A DNA stretch of 64,000 bases from PWXP01 sp034005525 (lineage in GTDB: Bacteria > Planctomycetota > Planctomycetia > Pirellulales > Thermoguttaceae): positions 1 to 64,000 of the forward strand of contig JAVEUP010000014.1 of assembly GCA_034005525.1 (NCBI GenBank). The letters run 5' to 3'. The notes below the pieces were generated by a model, which saw only the letters and a program-made list of their open reading frames with translations, ran no database searches and was not told where the DNA came from. Below, one piece after another: positions 8,671 to 17,755 of this stretch (position 1 is its first letter; each line of letters starts with the position of its first letter). Both the position numbers and the translations under genes were made by a program.

Positions 8671-10170
8671 ATGAAACGCATCCTGCCAAACTTCCTGCCA
8701 TTGCTTCTTGTGTTGCCCTGCCTCACTCCGGCGTCGCCCCGGTTATGGGCGGCCGAGGGTGAGTCGCTTCGCCGTGAGGCGGCCGAGGCCCTGCAAAAGG
8801 CGGTTGCGTTCTTCACCGACGAGGTTTCGACCGAGGGCGGCTACCTCTGGCAGTACAGCGAGGACCTCGCACTGCGCGAAGGTGAAGGCCGGGCCAGTGC
8901 CACCCGCGTGTGGGTCCAGCCGCCGGGCACGCCTTCGGTTGGCGAGGCCCTGCTGGATGCCTATTCGGGTACGAACGACCAGCGCTATCTCGACGCTGCC
9001 CGCAAGACCGGCATGTGCCTGGTCCGGGGCCAGCTTGTTTCAGGTGGATGGGGGTACTCGATCGAGTTCGATCCGAAAGTTCGCACTCGCCATGCGTACC
9101 GCGCCGAGGTGGGCGAGGGCGAAACGCCTCGGGGGTCGAACGTGACCACGCTGGACGACGACACGACGCAAGCCGCACTGCGGTTCCTCATGAAGCTCGA
9201 TCGCACGCTCGGCTTCTCCGACGCTACGATCCACGCGGCAGTTGTGTACGCCTTGGACCGGCTGCTCGAAGCGCAGTACCCCAACGGCGCGTGGCCGCAA
9301 CGATTCAGCGAGCCGCCCGATCCCGAGAAGTTTCCGGCAAAGAAAGCGTCGTATCCGGATTCGTGGTCGCGAGAACACCCGCGGATGGCCTACGGCAGTT
9401 TCTATACGCTCAACGACAACACGCTTGCCGACATGATCGACACGATGCTGCTGGCCGGCGCGATCTACGGGGAGGCCAGGTATCGCGAAGCGGCCATCCG
9501 CGGTGGAGAGTTTATCGTTTTGGCCCAAATGCCCGACCCTCAGCCGGCGTGGGCGCAGCAATACGATCACGATATGCACCCGGCGTGGGCGCGCAGGTTC
9601 GAGCCTCCGGCCATCACCGGAGGCGAGTCGCACGGTGCGATGCGGGCACTCATGGCAGTCTATCGCGCGACGGGCGACCGGCGGTTTCTGGAGCCGATTC
9701 CGCGGGCTGTTGAATATCTCCGCAAGTCCCTTCTGCCGGACGGCCGGCTCGCGCGGTTCTATGAACTCAAGACCAACAAGCCGCTCTACTTCACAAAAGA
9801 CTACCAGCTCACGTACGACGATAGCGACATGCCGACCCACTACGCGTTCATCGTTGGGAGCGGGCTGGACACCCTCGAACGCCAGTACAAGCAACTGGCG
9901 GCGCTGGGCGCCGACGATTTGGCGAAGCTTCGCGAGAAGGCGGCGCTGCGCCACGGCATCGCGTCCGCAAGGCCGGCGGCCGGGCCGACGAAAGCCCAGG
10001 CGCAGGCCGCCCGCGAAGCTATTGCGGCGATGGACGACCGCGGGCGTTGGGTCGAGCGGGGGAGTTTGCGTTACATCGACGCCGAGAACGTCAATCGCGT
10101 CATCCGCACTACGACGTTCAACCGCCGCGTGCAGGCGTTGGCCGCGTACCTGGCCGCGTGCGGCGGGTAG
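8671..10170 (+). CDS. secreted pectate lyase, PL10-like
   Basis: Predicted 499-residue protein with signal peptide (MKRILPNFLPLLLVLPCLTPASP) and a helical-toroid domain of the pectic acid lyase type. Supporting phrases are WGYSIEFDP, the metal/substrate-region segment YTLNDNTLADMID, YPNGAWPQRF, and the characteristic stretch PAWAQQYD...PAWARRFEPPAI followed by GGES. Family members cleave polygalacturonate by beta-elimination using Ca2+. Catalytic residues cannot be assigned with certainty by eye. A good Shine-Dalgarno-like AAAGGA lies just upstream. It is followed by a tandem DUF1080 gene on the same strand. Confidence 0.8.
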   Translation: MKRILPNFLPLLLVLPCLTPASPRLWAAEGESLRREAAEALQKAVAFFTDEVSTEGGYLWQYSEDLALREGEGRASATRVWVQPPGTPSVGEALLDAYSGTNDQRYLDAARKTGMCLVRGQLVSGGWGYSIEFDPKVRTRHAYRAEVGEGETPRGSNVTTLDDDTTQAALRFLMKLDRTLGFSDATIHAAVVYALDRLLEAQYPNGAWPQRFSEPPDPEKFPAKKASYPDSWSREHPRMAYGSFYTLNDNTLADMIDTMLLAGAIYGEARYREAAIRGGEFIVLAQMPDPQPAWAQQYDHDMHPAWARRFEPPAITGGESHGAMRALMAVYRATGDRRFLEPIPRAVEYLRKSLLPDGRLARFYELKTNKPLYFTKDYQLTYDDSDMPTHYAFIVGSGLDTLERQYKQLAALGADDLAKLREKAALRHGIASARPAAGPTKAQAQAAREAIAAMDDRGRWVERGSLRYIDAENVNRVIRTTTFNRRVQALAAYLAACGG

Positions 10171-10266
10171 CGGGTACGGTGTGCGCAAGGTTGACTTCCG
10201 CCATTGCCCCAATTAAACTCGCATCTATTGTATTCCATCCACAAGTCGCCCTCCGAGGAATCCACC

Positions 10267-11484
10267 ATGCGGAAGATGCACTCGCCCTCCGTTGTTTCGT
10301 GCGCTGCAATCGCGTGCTTGTACTCGCTGACCGGCTTCATCGCTGCTGTCGCTGCCGACGACCCCGGAACCGGCTACACGATGTCGCTGTTTGACGGCCA
10401 GAGCCTGCATGGCTGGACGGTTGAGAACGACTGTGAAGTGGCGGTTGAGGACGGCGTGCTCGTATTGAAGGCCGGAAACGGCTGGCTGCGATCGGACCAT
10501 ACGTATGCGAACTTCAAGCTGCACGTGGAGTGGAAGGCGCTTCAGCCCGAGAAATACGACGCCGGCATTTACGTCCGCACGGAACGGGGCGGAAAACCAT
10601 TTCCCAAGAAGTCGTTCCAGATCAACCTCTTGCAGGGCATGGAGGGGAACATCGGCAACCTGCCGGGCGCGGAGAGCACGGGGCTGATCCGCCCGGCGGG
10701 CGAGTGGAACGAGTTCGACGTGACCGTCATCGGCGAGCAGGTCACGCTTGTGATCAACGGCAAGCCCGCGTACAGCGTCGGTGGACTGACGGTCCCCGCC
10801 GGTTACGTCGGCCTGCAAGTGGAAGTTCCCAAGGGAGGGCCTTTCCACGTCCGAAACGTCCGGATCACGGACCTCGACGCCGTGAGCCTGTTCAACGGCA
10901 CCGACCTGACGGGTTGGGAAGGTGCGGGCAAGCCGGCGGAAACGTGCTGGAAAGCGGAGGAAGGGCTGCTGCAATGCATTGGGGTGCCCGGCCCTTGGCT
11001 CCGGAGCGAGAAGGAGTATGGCGACTTCAACCTGCGGCTGGAGTACCTGCTGACTCCCGGAGGTAACACCGGCGTCTTTGTCCGCATTCCGGAGAACGGC
11101 AACCATCACCGCGCCAACGATTCGCTGCCACCCGCCGGATTCGAGGTGCAAATACTCGACGACGACGCGGAACCGCACCGGAACCTGAAGGATTACCAGT
11201 ACTCTGCATCGATCTACGACATTGCCGGTGCCAACCCGCGGGTATCGCGTCCGGCGGGCGAGTGGAACACGTTGGAGATCAACTGCCGTGGGCAGCACGT
11301 GACGACCATCCACAACGGGGTGGTCGTGACGGATGCCACGGAGGAAGAGTATCCTTTGCTCGGACTGCGGAACGTTTCCGGCTATCTTGGCTTACAGAAC
11401 TACCGGCGCCCGGTGAAGTTTCGCCACTTGCGAATCGGGCCGCCGCTTCCTCAGCTTCCCGCGAAGCCCGCCGTGCCGCAGTAG
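10267..11484 (+). CDS. secreted protein with two DUF1080 domains
   Basis: Predicted 405-residue protein. The ATG at 10267 follows GAGGAATCCACC and opens a hydrophobic leader ending near AVAADDPG. Two DUF1080 domains follow in tandem. Domain 1 (about 40-205) has MSLFDGQSLHGWTVEND and KYDAGIYVRTERGG. Domain 2 (about 210-385) has VSLFNGTDLTGWEG and GGNTGVFVRIPENG, and both share PAGEWN(E/T). The duplication suggests a bivalent carbohydrate-binding or hydrolysing protein. It probably works outside the cytoplasm with the neighbouring pectate lyase. The stop TAG (11482-11484) is the first triplet of a repeat element. Confidence 0.85.
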   Translation: MRKMHSPSVVSCAAIACLYSLTGFIAAVAADDPGTGYTMSLFDGQSLHGWTVENDCEVAVEDGVLVLKAGNGWLRSDHTYANFKLHVEWKALQPEKYDAGIYVRTERGGKPFPKKSFQINLLQGMEGNIGNLPGAESTGLIRPAGEWNEFDVTVIGEQVTLVINGKPAYSVGGLTVPAGYVGLQVEVPKGGPFHVRNVRITDLDAVSLFNGTDLTGWEGAGKPAETCWKAEEGLLQCIGVPGPWLRSEKEYGDFNLRLEYLLTPGGNTGVFVRIPENGNHHRANDSLPPAGFEVQILDDDAEPHRNLKDYQYSASIYDIAGANPRVSRPAGEWNTLEINCRGQHVTTIHNGVVVTDATEEEYPLLGLRNVSGYLGLQNYRRPVKFRHLRIGPPLPQLPAKPAVPQ

Positions 11485-11637
11485 CCGGGATTCACGTAGG
11501 GTGGGACAAGGTCGTGCAAGTCATTGGTGGGCCTGCGCGAGCCGCACCCAACCTGATTCACAGCCCGCCGCCTGGATGCACGCCGGCAGTAGCGACCGAT
11601 GGCCCACCAGGGATGCGGCTTGCTGGTCCCACCCTAC
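11482..11637. repeat. inverted-repeat element, family A copy 2
   Basis: Begins TAGCCGGGATTCACGTAGGG and ends GGTCCCACCCTAC. The interior matches the copy at 3582-3744 throughout (for example CACGCCGGCAGTAGCGACCG). It lies between two convergent genes and supplies the stop codon of the upstream one. Confidence 0.85.
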
Positions 11638-11639
11638 AC

Positions 11640-12413
11640 TCAGTCGTTTGAACGGACGAGTGAGCCGGCGGTGTCCGGGTGGGTCAGTGCCCGTAGCCGG
11701 GCGAGGACTTCGTTCTGGAACTCGCCGGTTGCGCGCCGCGCGGCCATCTGGTAGTAGATTCGTGCCACGTTCGCCTTGCCCGACGTCTCGGCCTCTTGCC
11801 CGCGGATGAAGAAGGCCTCGGCCTCGCTCGAACGGGTCTCGGCCTGTGCTTCGCGCCGGCGCTGTTCCTGGGCAGCGTCGAGAAGCGGCGCGACGGGCGG
11901 CGAGGGCGGAGCCGCCTGCCACTGCCCCCCGGAAACGACTTCACCTCCGCGGCCACTGCTGGCTGCGTTCCAATTGGAAGCGATGCCGGCGCCGGACGTG
12001 TTCCACGCGGGATCGAGGCTGGCGGGTCGGCTGTCGGTCGTCACGAGGTTCCGTGCTCCCGAGCCCGCGTGCACGGTGCGGGGCGCCTGGTTGAGCAGGT
12101 ACTCGTCCATCGCCTCGAAATCGTGAATCCAGGCGCTTGCGTGGACGCTCATGGCGCCCTGGCTGCTGCCAATGGCCGTGTTCCTGAATGGCCGGAACGG
12201 CAGCAGGGGCGTTCCGAACGTGCTGCGCCCCGAAGACGAGCGGTTGATGCCGCCCATGTAGGCGCTTCCGCGATCCGGCACCGATACGGTCGTGCCGACC
12301 GAAAAGTGCGAGAACGTAGGCAACTGCACCGCCAAGCCCGGGTCCTGAGCCCGGGCTGGGCCGAGGCACATTACCATTAATGCCAATAGTGAGCAAAGGC
12401 AGAACCGGTACAT
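11640..12413 (-). CDS. secreted protein of unknown function
   Basis: Predicted 257-residue protein with a signal peptide (MYRFCLCSLLALMVMCLGPARA, cleavage after ARA-Q). The mature part is rich in Ser, Gly and Ala, with no catalytic motif. The C-terminal third is helical and charged (RREAQAETRSSEAEAFFIRG, then YYQMAARRATGEFQNEVLAR), which may be a TPR-like hairpin. It begins 9 bp after the stop of the 862-residue secreted protein on the same strand, so the two form an operon and may act together at the cell surface. Confidence 0.65.
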   Translation of the reverse strand: MYRFCLCSLLALMVMCLGPARAQDPGLAVQLPTFSHFSVGTTVSVPDRGSAYMGGINRSSSGRSTFGTPLLPFRPFRNTAIGSSQGAMSVHASAWIHDFEAMDEYLLNQAPRTVHAGSGARNLVTTDSRPASLDPAWNTSGAGIASNWNAASSGRGGEVVSGGQWQAAPPSPPVAPLLDAAQEQRRREAQAETRSSEAEAFFIRGQEAETSGKANVARIYYQMAARRATGEFQNEVLARLRALTHPDTAGSLVRSND

Positions 12414-12422
12414 TACCTAAAA

Positions 12423-15011
12423 CTAAAACTGGCTCTTGGACGTATTCGGGGAGTTCCGCTCCCACAACATGCGCGGACCGACCACGAAGTCGGTCATAGT
12501 TTCCTTCTGCCACGGGAACAGGCTGCGAATCTTGTCTTCCTCGATGTTGTACATCAGGAACCACGGTTCGCCGACGGTCTCCTGGCTGTCGCGGGCCACC
12601 ACGCACACCGAGCCGGCCGGCGAGAACGACAGCAGGCCGTTACGGTAGTGGCTCTTTCCGGCCGGCAGGCGGAGCGACTTCATCAACTCCTCGCCTTCGA
12701 AAACGTGAACTTCGTTCCGCCCTTGCGTTGCCGCCCACTGGAGCGTCTTCGGATCGGCCGCCACGCCGCCCGGTTCGGGGAGCAGAGGCTTGGCTTCCGA
12801 GGCCGAATCGTCGCCGGAGAACCGGTAGATGCCCTTGTCGCCATCGGTGCCAAAGATCACGTGGCCGTCGCGCGTGACCGCGACCGACATATCCTGAGCG
12901 TGCCACTTCTGACCGTCAAACCGGCGATACTCCTTGGGCGTGATGCCGCCGATCGAGGTTGCCATCAGTGCATCGGCGATATTGTCGGCAACGACGATGC
13001 TATCCGACTCACCACCGACGGCCACGTCGACCGGGTGGACCACCTTCTTGTCCTTCTCCAAAAGGGTCGAAACCTTACCGGTATCGTCGATGTACATTAC
13101 CCGGCCGCCGTCGCGCGGCAGGCTGACAACCAGGCCCTTCTCGCGATGTAGCGCCAGACCGCTGGGCGCGAACGGCAGGTTCACCCAGCCGAGAATCCGC
13201 CCGTTCTCGTCAACCTGGTAGACCTTCCCCGCCTCGTTTTCTTCGCCTGCGGCAACGTACAAGACGAATGCCGGCGCCATCTCGGGCTTGGGCAGTTCCG
13301 GTTTCAGTCCGGCGCGGGCCAGTTCGTCGTAACGTCCGCCGCCGCCGCCGTAACCGCCGCCACCGCCACCGCCATGGCCGTAGCCCGGTTCACCCGGCCG
13401 ATACTCGTTGAACTGAACGCGCGGATCGTACTGAAGCCGGGGATCATAGAACACCCGCGGATCGTAGAACGTGCGCGGATCGCGGAAGGTGGGCATGTCG
13501 ATGTCGGGCCGAATGACGCGCGGGCCGATCACTCGCGGGCCAACTCGCATCGGCTGGATGCTCAGCGGGCCGCCGTCTGGGCCACCGGCAGTCCGTCCGC
13601 CGCCGCCGCCCGGCCCTTCACCAGGGCCTTCACCAGGGCCGTAGGCAGGCCCAACTCCGGGCCCGACGCCGGGGCCTTCGCCGGGCGCCGGACCAGGACC
13701 TTCAGCCGGAACCTGACCGTCCTCGGGGCACGTTTCGGGACGGCCGTCCGCAGGGCAAGTCTCCGCGCGGCCGTCCTCGTCGGGGCACCGTTCGGCTGCA
13801 CCCTGTCCGGGGGCGGCGCCTTCGCCGGGCGCCGCACCAGGACCTTGGCCAGGCGCCGCACCCGGGCCTTCACCGGGTGCCGTACCGGGCCCTGTGCCCG
13901 GGCCTTCGCCAGGCGCCGCACCAGGACCTTCGCCGGGCGCCGTACCGGGCCCCGTACCAGGGCCTTCGCCGGGTGCCATACCGGAACCTGGGCCGAAGCC
14001 CTCGCCCGGTCCCGGGATCGTCCCTGCCGCCGGACCGGGACCGGCCCCCGGACCTGCGCCGGGCCCCATCGCAATAGCGTTAGCGAGACCGTCGTCTGCG
14101 AGACCCGGCCCTTCTCCAATGCCGATGCCGACTCCAGCGCCAACGCCCGCACCCGCGCCAACGCCAAGACCGACTCCGGCACCGATGCCGACGCCCGAGC
14201 TTGCAACGCCGTCGCCATGGACATGGGTTACGCCACCGCCACCGTGGACGTGCGTTTCACCGTCACGGTACACATGCCGGACGCCTCCGCCGGAATGGTG
14301 AACAACGCGGTCGGTACCACCGTGATAGATGTGCCTCTCGCCGCCTTGATACACGTGCCTCACACCGTCGCCATGGTGGACCACCCGATCGGGACCACCA
14401 TGGTACACGATTCGGTCGGGGTTGCCGTAGACAATCTGGTCCGGAACATGGTGAATCACCCGGTCCGGATCGTCAACCACAACCCGCTCCGGGCCAACCA
14501 CGGGCGTGGGGTATTGGACAACAACACGTTCCGCCGGTTGCTCGACGACCGGTAAGATACCCGGCTGAACCGGCGCAACCGGCATCACGGGTTCGACCGG
14601 CGCAGCGACCGGCTCGGCTGCCCGCACGGCAAACAGCGGTTCTCGATGATCGAGTCCCTCAAGATACAAGCCGGCCAGGCTGTCCCACCGGCCCTCGAAG
14701 ATGACCAACGACTGGCGATCGTTCCAGCCCCAGAGCTGGCCGACCTCTTCACCGCGGGCGTTGATCACGCGGAATCGGTGCTTCTTCTGGGCTTCGGGGA
14801 CACGGTCGAACCCGACTTGAATGTGCAAGTACTTTGGCGCACCCTCCTGGGCCGTAGCTTCCTCGGCGCCGGGCCGGGCGTAGGGCAATCGATCCACATT
14901 GGCCACATGCCACGGATTCGGATCGCCGGCCGTTCGCTTCACTTCATCGGCCAAGGCGTAACACGCCAGGGCAGCCGCAAGGCCAGCCAGCAGCAACATG
15001 CCTTTTCTCAT
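12423..15011 (-). CDS. large secreted protein: His/Tyr repeats, Gly-Pro repeats and beta-propeller
   Basis: Predicted 862-residue protein with a signal peptide (MRKGMLLLAGLAAALACYALA). The order is: a small beta domain (about 45-130, FRVINARGEEVGQLWGW); a Pro/Val-rich linker; a His/Tyr/Gly repeat region (about 180-275) with repeated DRV-HH and HVY-GG units; Gly/Ala-rich stretches (about 275-320); Gly-Pro-Gly and PGEGPG repeats (about 320-460) holding a Cys-rich insert; a block of repeated FYDPR/QYDPR units (about 495-530); and a C-terminal NHL/beta-propeller-like domain (about 580-862, with QVDENGRILGW and VMYIDDTGKVSTL). The His repeats may bind metal; the Gly-Pro part resembles a structural surface filament. 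Both roles are inferred from composition. Repeat units vary in DNA sequence, so this is not an assembly artefact. Confidence 0.75.
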   Translation of the reverse strand: MRKGMLLLAGLAAALACYALADEVKRTAGDPNPWHVANVDRLPYARPGAEEATAQEGAPKYLHIQVGFDRVPEAQKKHRFRVINARGEEVGQLWGWNDRQSLVIFEGRWDSLAGLYLEGLDHREPLFAVRAAEPVAAPVEPVMPVAPVQPGILPVVEQPAERVVVQYPTPVVGPERVVVDDPDRVIHHVPDQIVYGNPDRIVYHGGPDRVVHHGDGVRHVYQGGERHIYHGGTDRVVHHSGGGVRHVYRDGETHVHGGGGVTHVHGDGVASSGVGIGAGVGLGVGAGAGVGAGVGIGIGEGPGLADDGLANAIAMGPGAGPGAGPGPAAGTIPGPGEGFGPGSGMAPGEGPGTGPGTAPGEGPGAAPGEGPGTGPGTAPGEGPGAAPGQGPGAAPGEGAAPGQGAAERCPDEDGRAETCPADGRPETCPEDGQVPAEGPGPAPGEGPGVGPGVGPAYGPGEGPGEGPGGGGGRTAGGPDGGPLSIQPMRVGPRVIGPRVIRPDIDMPTFRDPRTFYDPRVFYDPRLQYDPRVQFNEYRPGEPGYGHGGGGGGGYGGGGGRYDELARAGLKPELPKPEMAPAFVLYVAAGEENEAGKVYQVDENGRILGWVNLPFAPSGLALHREKGLVVSLPRDGGRVMYIDDTGKVSTLLEKDKKVVHPVDVAVGGESDSIVVADNIADALMATSIGGITPKEYRRFDGQKWHAQDMSVAVTRDGHVIFGTDGDKGIYRFSGDDSASEAKPLLPEPGGVAADPKTLQWAATQGRNEVHVFEGEELMKSLRLPAGKSHYRNGLLSFSPAGSVCVVARDSQETVGEPWFLMYNIEEDKIRSLFPWQKETMTDFVVGPRMLWERNSPNTSKSQF

Positions 15012-15301
15012 GACCCCACTCCTTTCATGCCTTAGAAGACCACAGCTTCCGCGAGGGAATGCGATTGTATTGAAAGGATCCCCACCATTATTCTAGCAGA
15101 GTTCGTCTGCCGGTACATAGTGATCCCCCTCTCCGCAAACCCATACCGCAATCGCTTCTGCCCCGCAAGATTATTCCCCCTGCTGCTCCTGGGCGGCAAA
15201 ATGCATCTGTAGGCTTGCACCCGCTCCACCCAAATGGGTGTATTACGCGGCTTGACTTGCCCCAGAAATGGCACGATACTTCAAACACCGGGAGCGGAGA
15301 C
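15012..15301. other. gene-free upstream region
   Basis: No gene is supported. It lies upstream of the minus-strand secreted-protein operon and should carry its promoter, but I cannot pick a convincing -35/-10 pair. Confidence 0.4.
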
Positions 15302-15539
15302 GTGGGATAGGCTTCTAGCCCGGATTATTCACGCAGGGTGGGACAAGGTCGCGCAAGTCCTTGGTGGGCCTGCGCAAGCCACGCCCGGGATGGTTTGCAC
15401 GTCGTGCGCTGGAAGCAGGCCCGGCCAAGCGACCGAAGGCCCACCAGGGTCTTGGCTTGCTTGTCACCACCCTGCATCGTCATGAATAATCAGGGCTAGC
15501 GCCTGTCTTTTCCGCCGACAGGCTGGAAGCCTATCCCAC
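15302..15539. repeat. family C copy 2, interrupted by family B copy
   Basis: The outer ends GTGGGATAGGCTTC and GGAAGCCTATCCCAC match the intact 55-bp element at 8583-8637. Between them sits a complete family B element (15316-15498). Removing it and one copy of the TA duplication rebuilds a normal family C palindrome, so the order of insertion is clear: C first, then B. Confidence 0.85.
15316..15498. repeat. inverted-repeat element, family B copy 2 (full length)
   Basis: A 183-bp element from TAGCCCGGATTATTCACG to TGAATAATCAGGGCTA, with ends that are inverted repeats of about 18 bp and an inner inverted pair GCAGGGTGGGACAAG / CTTGTCACCACCCTGC. It is flanked by TA on both sides (TTC-TA-GC and GGC-TA-GC), as expected for a TA target duplication of IS630/Tc1-type elements. 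It encodes no protein. Confidence 0.85.
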
Positions 15540-15611
15540 GCAATTCGGTGCTCAACTGTTTTGGGCTGCACCCGGTTGACCAGCGTACACCAACACCCGC
15601 CGAGCCAAGCG

Positions 15612-16634
15612 ATGAGCGAATCTTCATCTACCGAGAGACAATTGGCCGACCTCTGCCGCGACCTGGATGCCCTGGGCCAGGAAATCCGCAAGGTCGTGGT
15701 CGGACAAGATGACGTTATCGACGGGATCCTGATCGCGGTTGCCGCGGGTGGACACGTGCTTATCGAGGGCGTTCCGGGGCTTGGGAAGACCCTGCTGGCT
15801 GAGACACTTGCCGACACGCTTCAACTGAGCTTTCAGCGGATCCAGTTCACGCCCGACCTGATGCCTGCCGACTTGCTCGGAACGCACGTTGTGATGGAGA
15901 ACGCGCAAGGGCGAAGGACCTTCGAGTTCCAGAAGGGCCCGTTGTTCTCGCATCTGATCCTGGCCGACCACATCAACCGCGGGCTGCCGAAGACCCAGTC
16001 GGCCCTGCTCGAAGCGATGGAAAGCGGCGAGGTGACGGTCTCGAACGAATCGTTCGAGTTGCCGCAGCCATTTCTTCTGCTGGCCACCCAGAACCCGATG
16101 GACATGGAGGGCGCGTTTCCCTTGCCCGAGCCGGAGCTGGACCGTTTCCTGCTGAAGCTGCGCAGCGTCCCGCCCAGCGAGGAGGAACTGGAACGAATCC
16201 TCGAACGGACGACCGAGGGCGAGTTGTTCCAGGCCCGGAAGGTGCTCGACGGCAGGAGGATTCTGGAGATGCGGGAGATTATCAGGAAGGTTCCGGTCGA
16301 CGCCGGCGCGCGCCGCCTGGCCGTCGCGCTCTGCTCGGCCAGCCAGCCGGACTCACCCCGTGCGCCCGAAATGGTGCGCCGCTTCGTCCGCTACGGCGCG
16401 AGCCCGCGGGGCGCCCAGGCGCTCGTTCGCGGCGCCAAGGTGCTCGCCGTCATGGCGGGCCGGCCGGCTGCGGCGGTGGAAGACATCAACGCCGTGGCCC
16501 ATCCGGCACTTCGGCACCGGTTGCTGCTGAACTATGAAGGGCAGGCCGAAGGGATCGAGCCCGACCGCCTGATCGACGCGCTGCTCGCGGCAGTCGGCGC
16601 AGATACCCCTGCGGCACAGTCTTCGTCTCCCTGA
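15612..16634 (+). CDS. MoxR-family AAA+ ATPase
   Basis: Predicted 340-residue ATPase. The ATG at 15612 is chosen (MSESSSTERQLADLCRDLDA) over an in-frame start at 15561 that lies in repeat-derived DNA. Walker A is GVPGLGKTLLAETLA (about 50-64). A MoxR-type sensor/arginine-finger region follows with QTQSALLEAMESGEVT-like sequence, LLATQNPMDMEGAFPLPE and ELDRFLLKL. MoxR ATPases act as chaperones that help assemble or activate VWA-domain proteins, often with metal cofactors. It is followed by DUF58 and two VWA genes, the standard arrangement. Confidence 0.92.
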   Translation: MSESSSTERQLADLCRDLDALGQEIRKVVVGQDDVIDGILIAVAAGGHVLIEGVPGLGKTLLAETLADTLQLSFQRIQFTPDLMPADLLGTHVVMENAQGRRTFEFQKGPLFSHLILADHINRGLPKTQSALLEAMESGEVTVSNESFELPQPFLLLATQNPMDMEGAFPLPEPELDRFLLKLRSVPPSEEELERILERTTEGELFQARKVLDGRRILEMREIIRKVPVDAGARRLAVALCSASQPDSPRAPEMVRRFVRYGASPRGAQALVRGAKVLAVMAGRPAAAVEDINAVAHPALRHRLLLNYEGQAEGIEPDRLIDALLAAVGADTPAAQSSSP

Positions 16635-16653
16635 CGCATTTCCGTTGACGCCA

Positions 16654-17622
16654 ATGAACCACGACCGGGACAACGCGCCGGCGCCCATCTTCACGACCGA
16701 GTGGCTGACTCGGCTCCGGTGCCTTTCGCTGCAAGCTCAGCGGGCCGGCGCCGCATCGCTGTTCACACCCCGGCCGCGGAAGCTCCCTGCCGGCGGTACC
16801 GAGGCCACCGGCGTACGCGATTACAGCCCCGGCGACGATCTCCGCTACGTCGATTGGCATCTGTGCGCGCGCCGCGACGAGGTATTGACCAGGACGTTCG
16901 AAGGTACGGCCGAACGGCACCTTGCCGTGCTGCTGGATGTTTCGCGGAGCATGGAAGTACGCCCGGCGGGTGTTGGTGCCGCCGAGGGCGGCGATGAGAC
17001 TGTCCCGCCGCGTTCGAAGTTCCGCCTGGCCCGGCAGATCGTGGCCGCGGCCGGCTGCTGGGCGCTCGAAAACGCGGCGGTGTTCAGCCTGGCGACTTTT
17101 TCCGGCGGTTTGGGGCCGAGCCTCCCAGCGCTTCGAGGCGGCCGGCAGACAATGCGGCTGCTGCGGTTTCTCGAAGGACTTCAGCTCCAGGACTCGCCCA
17201 CCGACCTGTGCGGGGCGGCAGCAACGTTGGCGCGGCGATTCCCGCGGCGTGGGCCGGTTGTGGTCGTCAGCGACCTGCTCGGCGGCGAAGGATTCACCCG
17301 CGGGCTCGACCTGCTTCGCCACCAGGGCTACGGACCCCGGGTTGTCCACCTTTTCGCCCCGGAAGATGCGAAACCGCCGCGGCTTGGCGACGTGGAACTG
17401 GTCGATTGCGAGACGGGCATCCGGCAGCGTGCGACCATCACCGAGCGGGCTGCGGCCCGATACGGGCAGCTTTTCGGCCGGTTCCTGGAAGAGGTGGCCG
17501 CTTATTGCCGACAGCACACACTGCCGTGGCTTCAGTTGAGTACCGACACGACCGAGGAACAAGTCATGCGCGCGGTTCTCGGCCTGCCGAACACCACGCG
17601 GCGGAGCACTTGCGTTGCGTAA
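16654..17622 (+). CDS. DUF58 protein with VWA-like fold
   Basis: Predicted 322-residue protein; ATG at 16654, with an alternative TTG at 16645. The DUF58 signature GVRDYSPGDDLRYVDWHLCA (about 55-75) is followed by a degenerate VWA/MIDAS region, LAVLLDVSRSMEV (DxSxS). It starts about 20 bp after the MoxR stop and belongs to that operon. The partners suggest a MoxR-activated complex at the cytoplasmic membrane. Its substrate is unknown. Confidence 0.88.
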   Translation: MNHDRDNAPAPIFTTEWLTRLRCLSLQAQRAGAASLFTPRPRKLPAGGTEATGVRDYSPGDDLRYVDWHLCARRDEVLTRTFEGTAERHLAVLLDVSRSMEVRPAGVGAAEGGDETVPPRSKFRLARQIVAAAGCWALENAAVFSLATFSGGLGPSLPALRGGRQTMRLLRFLEGLQLQDSPTDLCGAAATLARRFPRRGPVVVVSDLLGGEGFTRGLDLLRHQGYGPRVVHLFAPEDAKPPRLGDVELVDCETGIRQRATITERAAARYGQLFGRFLEEVAAYCRQHTLPWLQLSTDTTEEQVMRAVLGLPNTTRRSTCVA

Positions 17623-17648
17623 ATTGCTTCACGACCATACCGTTGACA

Positions 17649-17731
17649 GGGGACTGTCCCGATTTTCGCGGCAGCCAGGGGACTTCGCCCAATGGATCAA
17701 ACGTTATGGCCGCGAAAATGGGACTGTCCCC
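17649..17731. repeat. inverted-repeat element, family H
   Basis: An 83-bp element with ends GGGGACTGTCCCGATTTTCG and its near-inverse ending GGGACTGTCCCC, lying between the DUF58 gene and the first VWA gene. A weak fragment (AAAATGGGGCAGTTCCCC) recurs near 61776. It separates genes of one functional set without breaking either. Confidence 0.75.
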
Positions 17732-17755
17732 TTCGCATGCACTGACAGGTTCTGA

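Noticed and set aside
13374..14555. Plus-strand frame of 393 codons opposite the large secreted protein
   Set aside because: A shadow of the repeat-rich minus-strand gene; no start signal or domain, and composition follows the complement of Gly/Pro codons.
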